Shown here: piece after piece, positions 35,765 through 44,613 of the stretch
Position numbering within the stretch: the first letter of the stretch is position 1
How the letters are laid out: each line of letters begins with the position of its first letter
Assembly: GCA_934457415.1 (NCBI GenBank)
Contig: CAKSHM010000001.1
Coordinates: forward strand, 62,001-126,000
Direction: 5' to 3'
Source: an uncultured Eubacteriales bacterium
Lineage (GTDB): Bacteria; Bacillota; Clostridia; Oscillospirales; Acutalibacteraceae
DNA: 64,000 nucleotides
Program-made: the position numbers and the translations under genes
Notes under the pieces: generated by a model
The model's input: only the letters and a program-made list of their open reading frames with translations
The model's database searches: none
Told to the model about the DNA's origin: nothing

Positions 35765-37078
35765 ATGGAATTTTATGAGAAAATAGGGAAAATCAAATAT
35801 GAGGGACCTGATTCAAGAGAACCCTTTTCGTTTAAGTATTATAATCCCGAAGAGATTGTTGCGGGGAAAACTATGAGAGAACAGCTCAAATTTGCCATGT
35901 CTTATTGGCATACTATGTGCTATGCGGGAACAGATATGTTCGGAGCTGATACATCGGTTAAAAATTACGGTGAGACAGATCCTATGAAGCTTGCCGAAAA
36001 TAAGGTTTATGCGGCATTTGAGCTTATGGAAAAGCTTGATATCGATTATTTCTGTTTTCATGACAGAGATATTGCGCCTGAGGCAAAAACGCTTGCCGAA
36101 ACAAATGCAAGACTTGATATAATTGCGGATATTATAAAAAAGGAAATGAAACGCACCGGTAAAAAGCTTTTATGGGGTACCGCAAACTGTTTCGGCAATA
36201 AAAGATATATGCACGGTGCAGGAACATCTCCCAATGCAGATGTTTTCGCCTTTGCGGCGGCGCAGATTAAAAAAGCAATTGAGATAACCGTGCGTTTAGG
36301 CGGAGAGGGCTATGTTTTCTGGGGCGGCAGAGAGGGTTATGAAACCCTTCTTAATACCGATATGGCGCTTGAACAGGATAATATGGCAAGACTTATGCGT
36401 ATGGCGGTCGATTATGCGCGTTCAATAGGATTTAAAGGTGATTTTTACATAGAGCCGAAGCCGAAAGAGCCGACAAAGCATCAGTATGACTTTGATACTT
36501 CGACCGTTCTTGCTTTCTTAAGAAAATACGACCTTATCGCCGATTTTAAAATGAATATAGAGGCAAATCACGCAACCCTTGCGGGACATACCTTTCAGCA
36601 TGAACTGAGAGTGGCAAGAGATAACGGAGTTTTCGGCTCGATCGACGCAAATCAGGGAGATCTGCAGCTCGGTTGGGATACCGATCAGTTTCCTACTAAT
36701 GCTTATGATACCGCGCTTTGCATGTATGAGGTTTTAAAGGCGGGCGGATTTACCCACGGCGGACTTAATTTTGATTCTAAGACGCGCCGCGGCTCGAATA
36801 CGAAAGAAGATATATTTTTAGCTTATATCGCAGGAATGGATACCTTTGCTTTAGGACTTAAAATTGCCGACAGAATTTTAAAAGACGGCAGGATAGACGA
36901 ATTTGTCGCAAACAGATATTCCTCTTACAATTCCGGAATAGGCAAAAAAATCGTCAGCGGAACCGCGACAATTGAGGAGCTTGAAAAATATGCGCTGAGC
37001 TTAGGCGATGTTTCGTCTGATAGCAGCGGCAGACAGGAATACCTTGAAGCGGTTTTGAATTCTTTAATGTTTCGGTGA
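35765..37078 (+). CDS. xylA: Xylose isomerase
   Basis: This 437-residue enzyme interconverts D-xylose and D-xylulose. Visible signatures include YWHTMCYAGTDMFG, the catalytic FCFHDRDIAPE (His-Asp pair), FWGGREGYETLLNTD, FYIEPKPKEPTKHQYD (metal ligands) and GSIDANQGDLQLGWDTDQFP. Length matches class II xylose isomerases. ATG 35765 is favoured because GGAGG is 8 bases upstream; ATG 35759 is too close. xylB overlaps its stop, and the genes follow the transporter and YesMN pair, linking import to pentose use. Confidence 0.96.
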   Translation: MEFYEKIGKIKYEGPDSREPFSFKYYNPEEIVAGKTMREQLKFAMSYWHTMCYAGTDMFGADTSVKNYGETDPMKLAENKVYAAFELMEKLDIDYFCFHDRDIAPEAKTLAETNARLDIIADIIKKEMKRTGKKLLWGTANCFGNKRYMHGAGTSPNADVFAFAAAQIKKAIEITVRLGGEGYVFWGGREGYETLLNTDMALEQDNMARLMRMAVDYARSIGFKGDFYIEPKPKEPTKHQYDFDTSTVLAFLRKYDLIADFKMNIEANHATLAGHTFQHELRVARDNGVFGSIDANQGDLQLGWDTDQFPTNAYDTALCMYEVLKAGGFTHGGLNFDSKTRRGSNTKEDIFLAYIAGMDTFALGLKIADRILKDGRIDEFVANRYSSYNSGIGKKIVSGTATIEELEKYALSLGDVSSDSSGRQEYLEAVLNSLMFR

Positions 37079-38613
37079 AAAACATGAAATATGTTATTGG
37101 TGTGGATTTAGGCACATCTGGTACTAAAACCGTTTTATTTGATGAAAAAGGAAATATAATAGCGGACAGTTATGCCGATTATCCGCTTTACCGTCCGAAA
37201 AACGGCTGGGCGGAGCAAAACCCATGCGATTGGTGGAAAGCCGCGGTTAAAACAATCAGAGCGGTTATAAAAGAAAGCGGAGTGAACAGCGAGGATATCT
37301 GTTCTTTGGGGATTTCAGGTCAGATGCACGGTCTTGTAATGCTTGATCGGGAAAACAGAGTTTTGAGAAATTCTATTATATGGTGCGACCAGAGAACGCA
37401 GGAAGAATGTGCGGATATCGAAAAAGCCGTAGGAAAAAACAGGCTTATTGAAATAACCGCAAATCCTGCTCTTACGGGATTTACGGCGTCAAAAATTCTT
37501 TGGGTAAGAAAGCATGAGCCTGATATTTATAAAAACTGCGCCCATATCCTCTTGCCTAAGGATTATGTCCGTCTCAAGCTGACGGGAGTATATGCTACCG
37601 ATGTTTCTGATGCTTCGGGAATGCAGCTTTTGGATATTGCAACAAGGAAGTGGTCGGACGAGGTACTTTTAAAGCTTTCGATTGATAAGACGCTTCTTGC
37701 CGATGTTTTTGAGTCGCAGGAGATAACGGGGTATGTGTCAAAGGAAGCGGCATCTGTTACAGGACTGTCGGAAAAAACAGCAGTCGTTGCGGGAGCTGGT
37801 GACAATGCCGCGGCGGCGGTAGGAACGGGAACTGTTTGCGACGGCGACGCTTTCACCACAATAGGAACATCGGGCGTTGTTTATATTCATACAGACAAAA
37901 TGAAGCTTGATAAAAAGGGCAGAGTTCACACATTCTGCTGCGCCGTTCCCGATAAATGGCATGTTATGGGCGTCACTCAGGCAGCAGGTCTTTCATTAAA
38001 ATGGTTTAAAGATGAATTTTGTTCGGATTTGGAAAAAAACGCAAGGGAAGAAAATAAAAATGTTTATGCGTTTTTGGATGAAAAAGCCGAGCTTTCCGGC
38101 GTCGGTGCAAACAGACTTATTTATCTGCCTTATTTAATGGGAGAAAGAACGCCGCATCTTGACCCTGATGCGCGCGGAGTTTTTTTCGGACTGAATACCG
38201 TTCATAATCGTTACGATATGGTAAGAGCCGTTATGGAGGGTGTCGGATTTTCACTTTTAGACTGTCTTTCGGTCTTTGATGAAATGGGCATTAAACCGAA
38301 TAAAATGCTTGCATGCGGCGGAGGAGGAACAAGCAGACTCTGGAGGCAGATACTTTCCGATATGTTTAAAACCGAGATTTCGGCTTCAAAATCGAAAGAG
38401 GCGCCGGCTCTCGGTGCCGCAATTCTGGCAATGGTAGGAGCAAAGCTTTATCCGTCTGTGGAAAAGGCATGCGAATGCATTATCAGCACAGGAGAGACGG
38501 CTGTTCCGTATAAAGAAAACAGCTTAAAATATGAAAGACTTTACAGAATTTATAAAAAGCTTTATATAAGCTTAAAGGACGATTTCAAAGAGCTTTCAAG
38601 GATAGGAGAATAA
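37075..38613 (+). CDS. xylB: Xylulokinase
   Basis: This 512-residue FGGY-family kinase phosphorylates D-xylulose to the 5-phosphate. Signatures: VIGVDLGTSGTKTVLFD at the N-terminus, SGQMHGLVMLD near 82, DNAAAAVGTG and TIGTSGVVYIHT in the middle, GERTPHLDPDARG near 360, and the second ATP-site LACGGGGTSRLWRQI. GTG 37075 overlaps the xylA stop (GTGA); ATG 37084 is an equally possible start, and neither has a clear Shine-Dalgarno, consistent with translational coupling. Confidence 0.95.
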   Translation: MKNMKYVIGVDLGTSGTKTVLFDEKGNIIADSYADYPLYRPKNGWAEQNPCDWWKAAVKTIRAVIKESGVNSEDICSLGISGQMHGLVMLDRENRVLRNSIIWCDQRTQEECADIEKAVGKNRLIEITANPALTGFTASKILWVRKHEPDIYKNCAHILLPKDYVRLKLTGVYATDVSDASGMQLLDIATRKWSDEVLLKLSIDKTLLADVFESQEITGYVSKEAASVTGLSEKTAVVAGAGDNAAAAVGTGTVCDGDAFTTIGTSGVVYIHTDKMKLDKKGRVHTFCCAVPDKWHVMGVTQAAGLSLKWFKDEFCSDLEKNAREENKNVYAFLDEKAELSGVGANRLIYLPYLMGERTPHLDPDARGVFFGLNTVHNRYDMVRAVMEGVGFSLLDCLSVFDEMGIKPNKMLACGGGGTSRLWRQILSDMFKTEISASKSKEAPALGAAILAMVGAKLYPSVEKACECIISTGETAVPYKENSLKYERLYRIYKKLYISLKDDFKELSRIGE

Positions 38614-38615
38614 TT

Positions 38616-39665
38616 ATGGCAACAAAAATGTCTATGGCTGATTTACAGCTTGTTGAACATGGCGGCGAGGGAACGCAGAGGGTTGCGGTTCTTGACGAGC
38701 CTTTTAAAATGACCGTAAGGAATGCGGCTGTACCGATTCCTAAGGATAATGAAGTAAGAGTTAAAATAAAATGGGTCGGAATATGCGGAAGCGACCTTGA
38801 GGCTTATAGAGGAACCCGTTCGCCCGAATTCGTATCTATTCCCGCACGTCTCGGTCATGAGGTATCGGGAACAATTGATATGGTTGGGGATAAGGTCGTC
38901 GGAGTAAAGGTCGGAGATAAGGTCACATGCAGATATGTATGGGGAGCTTATGCTCAGTATATTGTCTGCAAGCCTTTTAATGTCAAGGTTCTGCCGCCGG
39001 ATTTTCCGATGCTGGAAATCAGTCCGATTGAGGTATTACCGGGAATTATCCATGCCGCAGAGCTCGGAAAAATAGACCAAACAAAAAATGTTCTTATAAT
39101 GGGACAGGGAGTAAGCGGTCTTATTATGACTCAGGTTGTTTCGCAGTTCAGTCCGAAAAACCTTGTTTGTACCGACCTTGACCCTGCAAAGCTTAAGCTT
39201 GCCGAAAAATACGGTGCTACACATATTTATCTTTTGCCCGATAAGGATGCTCATACAATGGATTACTGCAAATCAGATTTCCCCGACGGTTTTGATGTCG
39301 TAATTCCATGCCTTTTAGAGGGTGACGGTGTGATAGATGCTATCGAGTGCGCCGCTATGTGCGCAAGGATCGTAATGTACGGCTGTATAGGCGTTTGTAA
39401 TAAGCCTATTGATTTCTTTAAGGCTCACCGTAAGCGTCTCGAAATTTACCTTACGGAGCCGAGAAGAGATATTGATATGCGCAGATATTTCCAAGAGGGT
39501 ATACAGATGGTTATGGACGGTATGGTAAATACTTCTGAAATGATAACCGATACATTTCCGCTTGAAAGAATACAGGAAGCTTTTGATTTAAGAAATGACT
39601 CTCCTAAGGGACATATACATGTTGTTATAGATTGCGAGGCAGAAAATGGAGAAAATATCTCTTAA
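38616..39665 (+). CDS. MDR-family zinc-type dehydrogenase
   Basis: This 349-residue medium-chain dehydrogenase has the catalytic zinc motifs GICGSDLEAYRG and RLGHEVSGTI, and the nucleotide fold GQGVSGLIMTQVV with an acidic TDLD after beta-2, favouring NAD(H). The four-cysteine structural-zinc lobe of classic alcohol dehydrogenases is absent, as in several polyol/sugar-acid dehydrogenases. Its place between xylB and a GH2 enzyme suggests oxidation or reduction of a sugar released by the system. The next gene starts 20 bases inside its 3' end. Confidence 0.85.
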   Translation: MATKMSMADLQLVEHGGEGTQRVAVLDEPFKMTVRNAAVPIPKDNEVRVKIKWVGICGSDLEAYRGTRSPEFVSIPARLGHEVSGTIDMVGDKVVGVKVGDKVTCRYVWGAYAQYIVCKPFNVKVLPPDFPMLEISPIEVLPGIIHAAELGKIDQTKNVLIMGQGVSGLIMTQVVSQFSPKNLVCTDLDPAKLKLAEKYGATHIYLLPDKDAHTMDYCKSDFPDGFDVVIPCLLEGDGVIDAIECAAMCARIVMYGCIGVCNKPIDFFKAHRKRLEIYLTEPRRDIDMRRYFQEGIQMVMDGMVNTSEMITDTFPLERIQEAFDLRNDSPKGHIHVVIDCEAENGENIS

Positions 39666-42426
39666 AGGACTTTGGGCGGTTCGCACCGACGAAGAGGAAA
39701 ACGGTCTTGCTCTAAATTGGGCGGCGGAAAAAATCAAAAAAGAATTTGAGCTTGAAATTCCGGGGTGTATTCAGCAGGTGGATTTCTTAAGCAAAAAATT
39801 CCCTCCGCATAATGATATGAGAAACGGATATTTAGGAACTTATTTTCTTGAAAAGGAATTTGAAATAGCCGAGGTCGGTAAAGACGGGCATATAAGAATT
39901 CATTTTTCGGGAATTGCTCCGACATGCCATATCTGGATAAACGGCAGATATGCCGCAAAGAACATTTTCGGGATAGGGCATATCGACCTTGATATAACGG
40001 ACCTTGTTATTAAAGGCAAAAACCGTGTGACAGTAGCTGTTACCGAACAGTATTCCTCTTTAATATCCGGAATGCGATTTTGCGGAATGAATTGGTCGGG
40101 GATTTACAGCGAGGCTTATATATACTCCGCAGGCAAGGTCAATTTATCCGATTGCTATATATCTTATAAAAATTCCAAAGCGCATGTAAAGGGATTTTTA
40201 AGCGGCAAAACAGGAGAAATCGTTAAGCTTACAGTTAAAATCGACGATAGGATATTTAAAAAAGAACTTACATTACAAAGAAATTCAGAGGAATTTTCAA
40301 TAGAAATCAGAACCGACGGATTAAAGCGCTGGTCTTACAGAAGTCCGGAGCTTGTAAATGTCACGGTTTTGGCAGAAGATGAAAACGGAAATCTAAGTGA
40401 AGATTCATTTAAAACCGGCTTAAGGGAACTTGAAATAAAGGGCAGCCGTATAACGGTAAACGGTTTACCGACCTTCTTAAAGGGTACCGGATCCGAATAT
40501 TATTCTCCGACAATCGCGCCTCTTACCGATAAAGGTATAATTGAGAGAAGATATAAAGCTTTGATTGATCACGGTTTTAATTTTTATCGCTGTCACACTT
40601 ATATTCCCACAGATGAGGAAATGAGCATTGCGGACGAGATGGGAATAATGCTTGATGTCGAATTCGGGCTTGTTTCTAATTTCAATAAAACTACGCCTGT
40701 TGAAAAAGGCTTTGAAATGCTTGAAAAATTTGTCCGTAACTCGAGAAGACACCCGAGTGTAGTTATCTACAGTCTCGGTAATGAAGGCTCTCAGCTTATG
40801 GTTGAAAGCCAAATCGAGCGGAACAAAGCAAAACTCGGCTATAAAATTATAAAAGAGAATACAGATAATCAGCTTGCAATTCCTTGCTTCGGACTTCAGG
40901 GCGAGCTTCCCGATATTCCGTCCGATATCGAAACTCCTCATCTTTGGAGCGAGGATTTCAGAATTTCTTATGACGGTTTAACCGATATTCCTTGGGAGTA
41001 TCTTGAAAAAACAACTCACTCTAAGCCTGCCGTAGTTCATGAATACGGAAAATTCGGAGTCTGGCCGAGCGTAAAGGAAGAAAAGGACTGTACGGTGGAA
41101 TCGGGAATAAAATCCGACCACGGCACTCAGGCGCATAATTGGCTTAAACAAAACGGTCTTGCAGATATGGAAGATACGCTTATCGGAAATTCGCGCAAAA
41201 GCGCAATATCGTTCAGCAAAATCATTTTGGAGGAAGCGAGAAGGCAGCCTTTTATAAGCGGTTATGCTCTTTGGACATTTTTCAGGCGCTCCGGCTCGAA
41301 TGCGGGCTTAAGCGACGATTGCGGTATAAACTATAACGGAAATCCCGAAATATTCAAAAACGGAGTAAATGCCGAAATTGCCGTTTTGATCGACCGCGGT
41401 TTTCAGAACAGAGCTTTGCAGTGCAATATTAAACAAACTATTAGATTTACACTCTCAAACTTTTCCGATAAAAAATCATCGGGAACGCTCTGTATAAAGC
41501 TTTTATGCGGAAAAGAGATTATATTCGAAAAATGCGATTTGGTTTTTGCCGATATCGGAGAAACTAAAAGCGTTTCGGATTTTGAATTCACTGTCGGTGA
41601 GGAATTTTCGGATAAAAAGCTTCAGATTAAGGCCGAATTCAGTTCTGATTGCGGAATATTTTCAAACAGCTGGGATTTTTGGGCTTTTGATGTTTCGGTT
41701 GATTACAGTAAAGTATTCCTGCATATAAGCGACATCAACCTTTTTAAAAGCCTTAAAAAGATTTTTCCGAATGCTCAGAGACTTTCTTCCGTTGATTCGG
41801 TTATTATAGGCTGCAGAAGCTGGAAAAATCCGACCCTTGCAAAAACAGCCGAGATGTTTTCGGATGTTCCCGTAATAACAGATGTTTATGACGGCGTAAT
41901 AAAAGAATGCGTTGAAAATAAATTAAAAGTAATAATACTTGACAGCGGAAAGCTTCCCGAAAGCTGGTTTCTTCCTCCGATTTGCCCCGATCTCGGCGAC
42001 CGTGATACAGGCAGATTTTTCACTTCTTTCAGAGCCGGATGGGATAGGGGAAAACTTGTTACCGTCGTTAAAAATGATAAACTTCTCGGAACATTTCCGA
42101 ATGACGGATATTGCGATTTGCAATTTTATGATAATATTCAGGGTTCAAAGATTTTAAGACCCGAAAGTATCGCATCGGAATTTAAATCAGAAACCGAGAA
42201 TATTATAGAATCCTTTTCAAAAATTCCCGTTGAAAGCAGTGAAAAAATTATTGTTCAGGACCCGAACGCAATAAAAGAACAGGAAACACCGTCAAAGGTC
42301 ACTTTCAACGCAAGGGTTCAGGGATATCTGTTAAAGGTTAAGAAAAATGCTGTAGTTTCGACGCTTAAGCTTACGGATAATCCCTCGGGAATTTCACTTC
42401 TTAAAAATATTTTAAAAAATATTTAG
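39646..42426 (+). CDS. GH2-family glycoside hydrolase
   Basis: This 926-residue protein without signal peptide has an N-terminal sugar-binding jelly roll (about 1-165), an Ig-like domain (about 165-265) and a TIM barrel. The acid/base is probably Glu in VVIYSLGNEGSQL near 377, and the nucleophile Glu in AVVHEYGKFG near 466. The C-terminal 300 residues are extra beta-rich domains. Family GH2 covers beta-galactosidases, beta-glucuronidases, beta-mannosidases and arabinosidases; specificity cannot be assigned. It ends the import/pentose operon, so it likely trims an imported oligomer in the cytoplasm. Confidence 0.85.
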   Translation: MEKISLKGLWAVRTDEEENGLALNWAAEKIKKEFELEIPGCIQQVDFLSKKFPPHNDMRNGYLGTYFLEKEFEIAEVGKDGHIRIHFSGIAPTCHIWINGRYAAKNIFGIGHIDLDITDLVIKGKNRVTVAVTEQYSSLISGMRFCGMNWSGIYSEAYIYSAGKVNLSDCYISYKNSKAHVKGFLSGKTGEIVKLTVKIDDRIFKKELTLQRNSEEFSIEIRTDGLKRWSYRSPELVNVTVLAEDENGNLSEDSFKTGLRELEIKGSRITVNGLPTFLKGTGSEYYSPTIAPLTDKGIIERRYKALIDHGFNFYRCHTYIPTDEEMSIADEMGIMLDVEFGLVSNFNKTTPVEKGFEMLEKFVRNSRRHPSVVIYSLGNEGSQLMVESQIERNKAKLGYKIIKENTDNQLAIPCFGLQGELPDIPSDIETPHLWSEDFRISYDGLTDIPWEYLEKTTHSKPAVVHEYGKFGVWPSVKEEKDCTVESGIKSDHGTQAHNWLKQNGLADMEDTLIGNSRKSAISFSKIILEEARRQPFISGYALWTFFRRSGSNAGLSDDCGINYNGNPEIFKNGVNAEIAVLIDRGFQNRALQCNIKQTIRFTLSNFSDKKSSGTLCIKLLCGKEIIFEKCDLVFADIGETKSVSDFEFTVGEEFSDKKLQIKAEFSSDCGIFSNSWDFWAFDVSVDYSKVFLHISDINLFKSLKKIFPNAQRLSSVDSVIIGCRSWKNPTLAKTAEMFSDVPVITDVYDGVIKECVENKLKVIILDSGKLPESWFLPPICPDLGDRDTGRFFTSFRAGWDRGKLVTVVKNDKLLGTFPNDGYCDLQFYDNIQGSKILRPESIASEFKSETENIIESFSKIPVESSEKIIVQDPNAIKEQETPSKVTFNARVQGYLLKVKKNAVVSTLKLTDNPSGISLLKNILKNI

Positions 42427-42742
42427 CGTTTTATTTTTTTGTGCCGATAGGCACACATTGGTCTAATATCTAACATCTAATGTCTAAAATCTAAAACAAT
42501 ACCCCTCAGTCGCAATAAATTGCGCCAGCTCCCCTCTGTATGCTATCGCATAAGAAGGGAGCCTTGCTTTAGATTTTGCTGAAGCCCAAGCTTCCCCTTT
42601 AGACGAAAGGAAATTCCCCTGTTAGGGGAAATGTCCGCATTAGCGGACAAAAGGGTTCCCGTCTTCCGGAGGAAAAAGTGTCAAGGCGTAGTCCTTGACG
42701 ATAGGGTTTGTTTATATCCGTGCGTAAGGCACACATCTAAAA
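42427..42742. repeat. Intergenic composite of hairpins with a heptamer tandem repeat
   Basis: No ORF is supported here. It contains five TCTAANN heptamers in a row (42462-42496) and at least five short hairpins: 42441-42454, 42528-42562, 42614-42630, 42632-42649 and 42680-42699. Phrases such as CCCCTCAGTCGC and AGCTCCCCTCT resemble interspersed intergenic repeats I recall from other gut Clostridia, so this may be a decayed mobile repeat. Confidence 0.55.
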
Positions 42743-42773
42743 ACCCCCACAACCATTGATTGGTTGTGGGGGT
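42743..42773. terminator. Bidirectional terminator between GH2 and cohesin genes
   Basis: A 12-bp stem of ACCCCCACAACC type (42743-42754 with 42762-42773) lies 5 bases past the minus-strand gene's end, with T-rich flank on the plus side and A-rich on the other. Confidence 0.85.
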
Positions 42774-42778
42774 GTATT

Positions 42779-44599
42779 TTAATCCTCAAAAAATCTGTTC
42801 AGCTGTTTTTTCTTTCGGATATAGAAGAATGCTCCCGTTCCTGCTCCCGCAAGCAATATTACGGCTGTTAATACTATTATCCATATCTTATTGCTTTGTC
42901 CGTTCTTTGCCTTGGTTTCATTATTCGTTTCATCTTTCATTACTTCGTCGGTTTCCTCGCTTATCTTACAAACCGCATAATTACTGAAATGACTTATTTT
43001 TGTTTTTACGGTACTGCCGTCCTCGCTGACCGCCGATTCAAGCTTTTCATAGCTTCCGTTTTCGGTTATATAATATACAGCTACATTCTTACCGAACCCT
43101 TTCGGTATCTCAAAGGTTACGGTTACTTCTCCGTTAGGCTGTATTTTTGCTCCGTTTAAGTATGCTGTTATATCATAAAGCTTAAATTCTTTGCAGATTT
43201 CCTTTAATATATTCTTTACCGATTCAAAGGCAGGATTGTCTTCCTTTATTTCTTCTACCCTTATTTCGCTTCCCTTTTCAAATGTACCCTCATTTGCTTC
43301 GAACAGCGTACCTGTTGCTTCATCCTTTACCGAGCAGGGTATTACCTCGCTTGCGGTTTCGCCGCAGCGTTTGCATTTACCCTCTTTAAGACCTGTTTCG
43401 CTTATAGTGGGTTCTTTTATTACGGTCGGGTTTTCAAAGTCATGGCCTAAGGCGGAAGTATTTCTTGTTTCGGCTGCTCCGCATACAGTACATTTTCTTT
43501 CCTGTATACCGCCGTCAGTACATGTAGGAGCCTTTAAATCCGACCAGTTTGAGAATTTATGGCCTAAGGGTTTAATGCTTTGAGTGGTTGTTTGTCCGCA
43601 GATGGTACATTTACCCGATTCCTCACCGCTTTCGGTACAGGTTGGCTGTTTGGTTACGGTAGGATTAGTAAAGCTGTGTCCTAAAGGATTTATTGCTCTT
43701 GTTTCTGTATGACCGCAACCCTTTTCCTTACAGCTTCGTTTTTCTTCGCCTGCCTGAGTGCATGTGGGGTCTTTTGTTTTATTCCAAGCGCCCATGCTAT
43801 GACCCTTAGCGGGAATCGGTTGATCTTCTTCTATGCCGCAGACTTTACATTTTTTGGTTTGTAAGCCTTGTGCTGTACAGGTGGGATTTGTTTTTGTTTC
43901 ATAACTGCCCCAGTTATGGTTATTGGTTTTAGGTAAGGTTTCATCTTTTACGGCTTTACAGGCGGTACATTCAAAGTGCTTAGAGCCTGATTCCTTACAG
44001 GTTGGCTGTTTGGTAACTGTTGCGTCCCAAGTATGGCTGCTTGTTTCTTCATGACCGCAGGCGGTGCAGGTGCGTTTATGTGTACTGTCGTTTACTTTGG
44101 TGTAGGCGGTATAGGTGTGAGTTTTGCAATTTACGGTTATATTGCCGGAGGTTGCCGAAAAACTGTTTTCATTGTAGATAGAATCATAGGAATCAAGAAA
44201 AATAAGTTTGACCGAAGTGTTTCCGACTTTAGCATTATCTTTAATTTTAAAGGTAAAGCTTGCTATAGTTCCCGTTTTTTTGTTATCTGATTTGCTTGAA
44301 TAGTCAATCCAAGTTATTTTATAAGGAGAATTATAAACTGAACTTAAGTTTGCTCCTGCCAATAGTTTTGAATCGCTCACACCGATAAGACTTAGAACAC
44401 CGGTGTCATATTCGACTTGTAATGACATTGTTGCAAGTCCGGGATTAGCGGTTAAATCTATACTCAAAGTAACACTGTCGCCTTGCTTTCCGCTTGCACT
44501 GCTCATTGCAAGACTTCCGCTTCCGGCGGCGGAAGACGGAACAAAGCATACTGTGCATATTAAAAATATTGAAGTTAAAAACATAATTATTTTTTTCAT
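42779..44599 (-). CDS. Membrane-anchored cohesin protein with seven Cys/His repeats
   Basis: This 606-residue exported protein has a signal peptide (to about 25), an N-terminal cohesin domain (about 27-155; ASGKQGDSVTLSIDL, LQVEYDTGVLSLIG, GTIASFTFKIKDNAKVG), seven repeats of about 38 residues with the pattern H-x-[FW] ... PTC ... C-x-x-C ... GH (about 157-425), a beta domain, and one transmembrane helix (about 568-590) with a basic tail. It should display a dockerin-binding site away from the membrane. The LRR-dockerin gene lies 14 bp upstream in the same operon and is a candidate ligand. The repeats probably bind metal or form disulfides. Confidence 0.82.
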   Translation of the reverse strand: MKKIIMFLTSIFLICTVCFVPSSAAGSGSLAMSSASGKQGDSVTLSIDLTANPGLATMSLQVEYDTGVLSLIGVSDSKLLAGANLSSVYNSPYKITWIDYSSKSDNKKTGTIASFTFKIKDNAKVGNTSVKLIFLDSYDSIYNENSFSATSGNITVNCKTHTYTAYTKVNDSTHKRTCTACGHEETSSHTWDATVTKQPTCKESGSKHFECTACKAVKDETLPKTNNHNWGSYETKTNPTCTAQGLQTKKCKVCGIEEDQPIPAKGHSMGAWNKTKDPTCTQAGEEKRSCKEKGCGHTETRAINPLGHSFTNPTVTKQPTCTESGEESGKCTICGQTTTQSIKPLGHKFSNWSDLKAPTCTDGGIQERKCTVCGAAETRNTSALGHDFENPTVIKEPTISETGLKEGKCKRCGETASEVIPCSVKDEATGTLFEANEGTFEKGSEIRVEEIKEDNPAFESVKNILKEICKEFKLYDITAYLNGAKIQPNGEVTVTFEIPKGFGKNVAVYYITENGSYEKLESAVSEDGSTVKTKISHFSNYAVCKISEETDEVMKDETNNETKAKNGQSNKIWIIVLTAVILLAGAGTGAFFYIRKKKQLNRFFED

Positions 44600-44613
44600 A
44601 AATTTTTCCTTCC

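Noticed and set aside
43191..43583. Antisense ORF of 130 codons within the cohesin gene
   Set aside because: It is a reflection of the repetitive Cys/His coding region, with no Shine-Dalgarno and no family signature.
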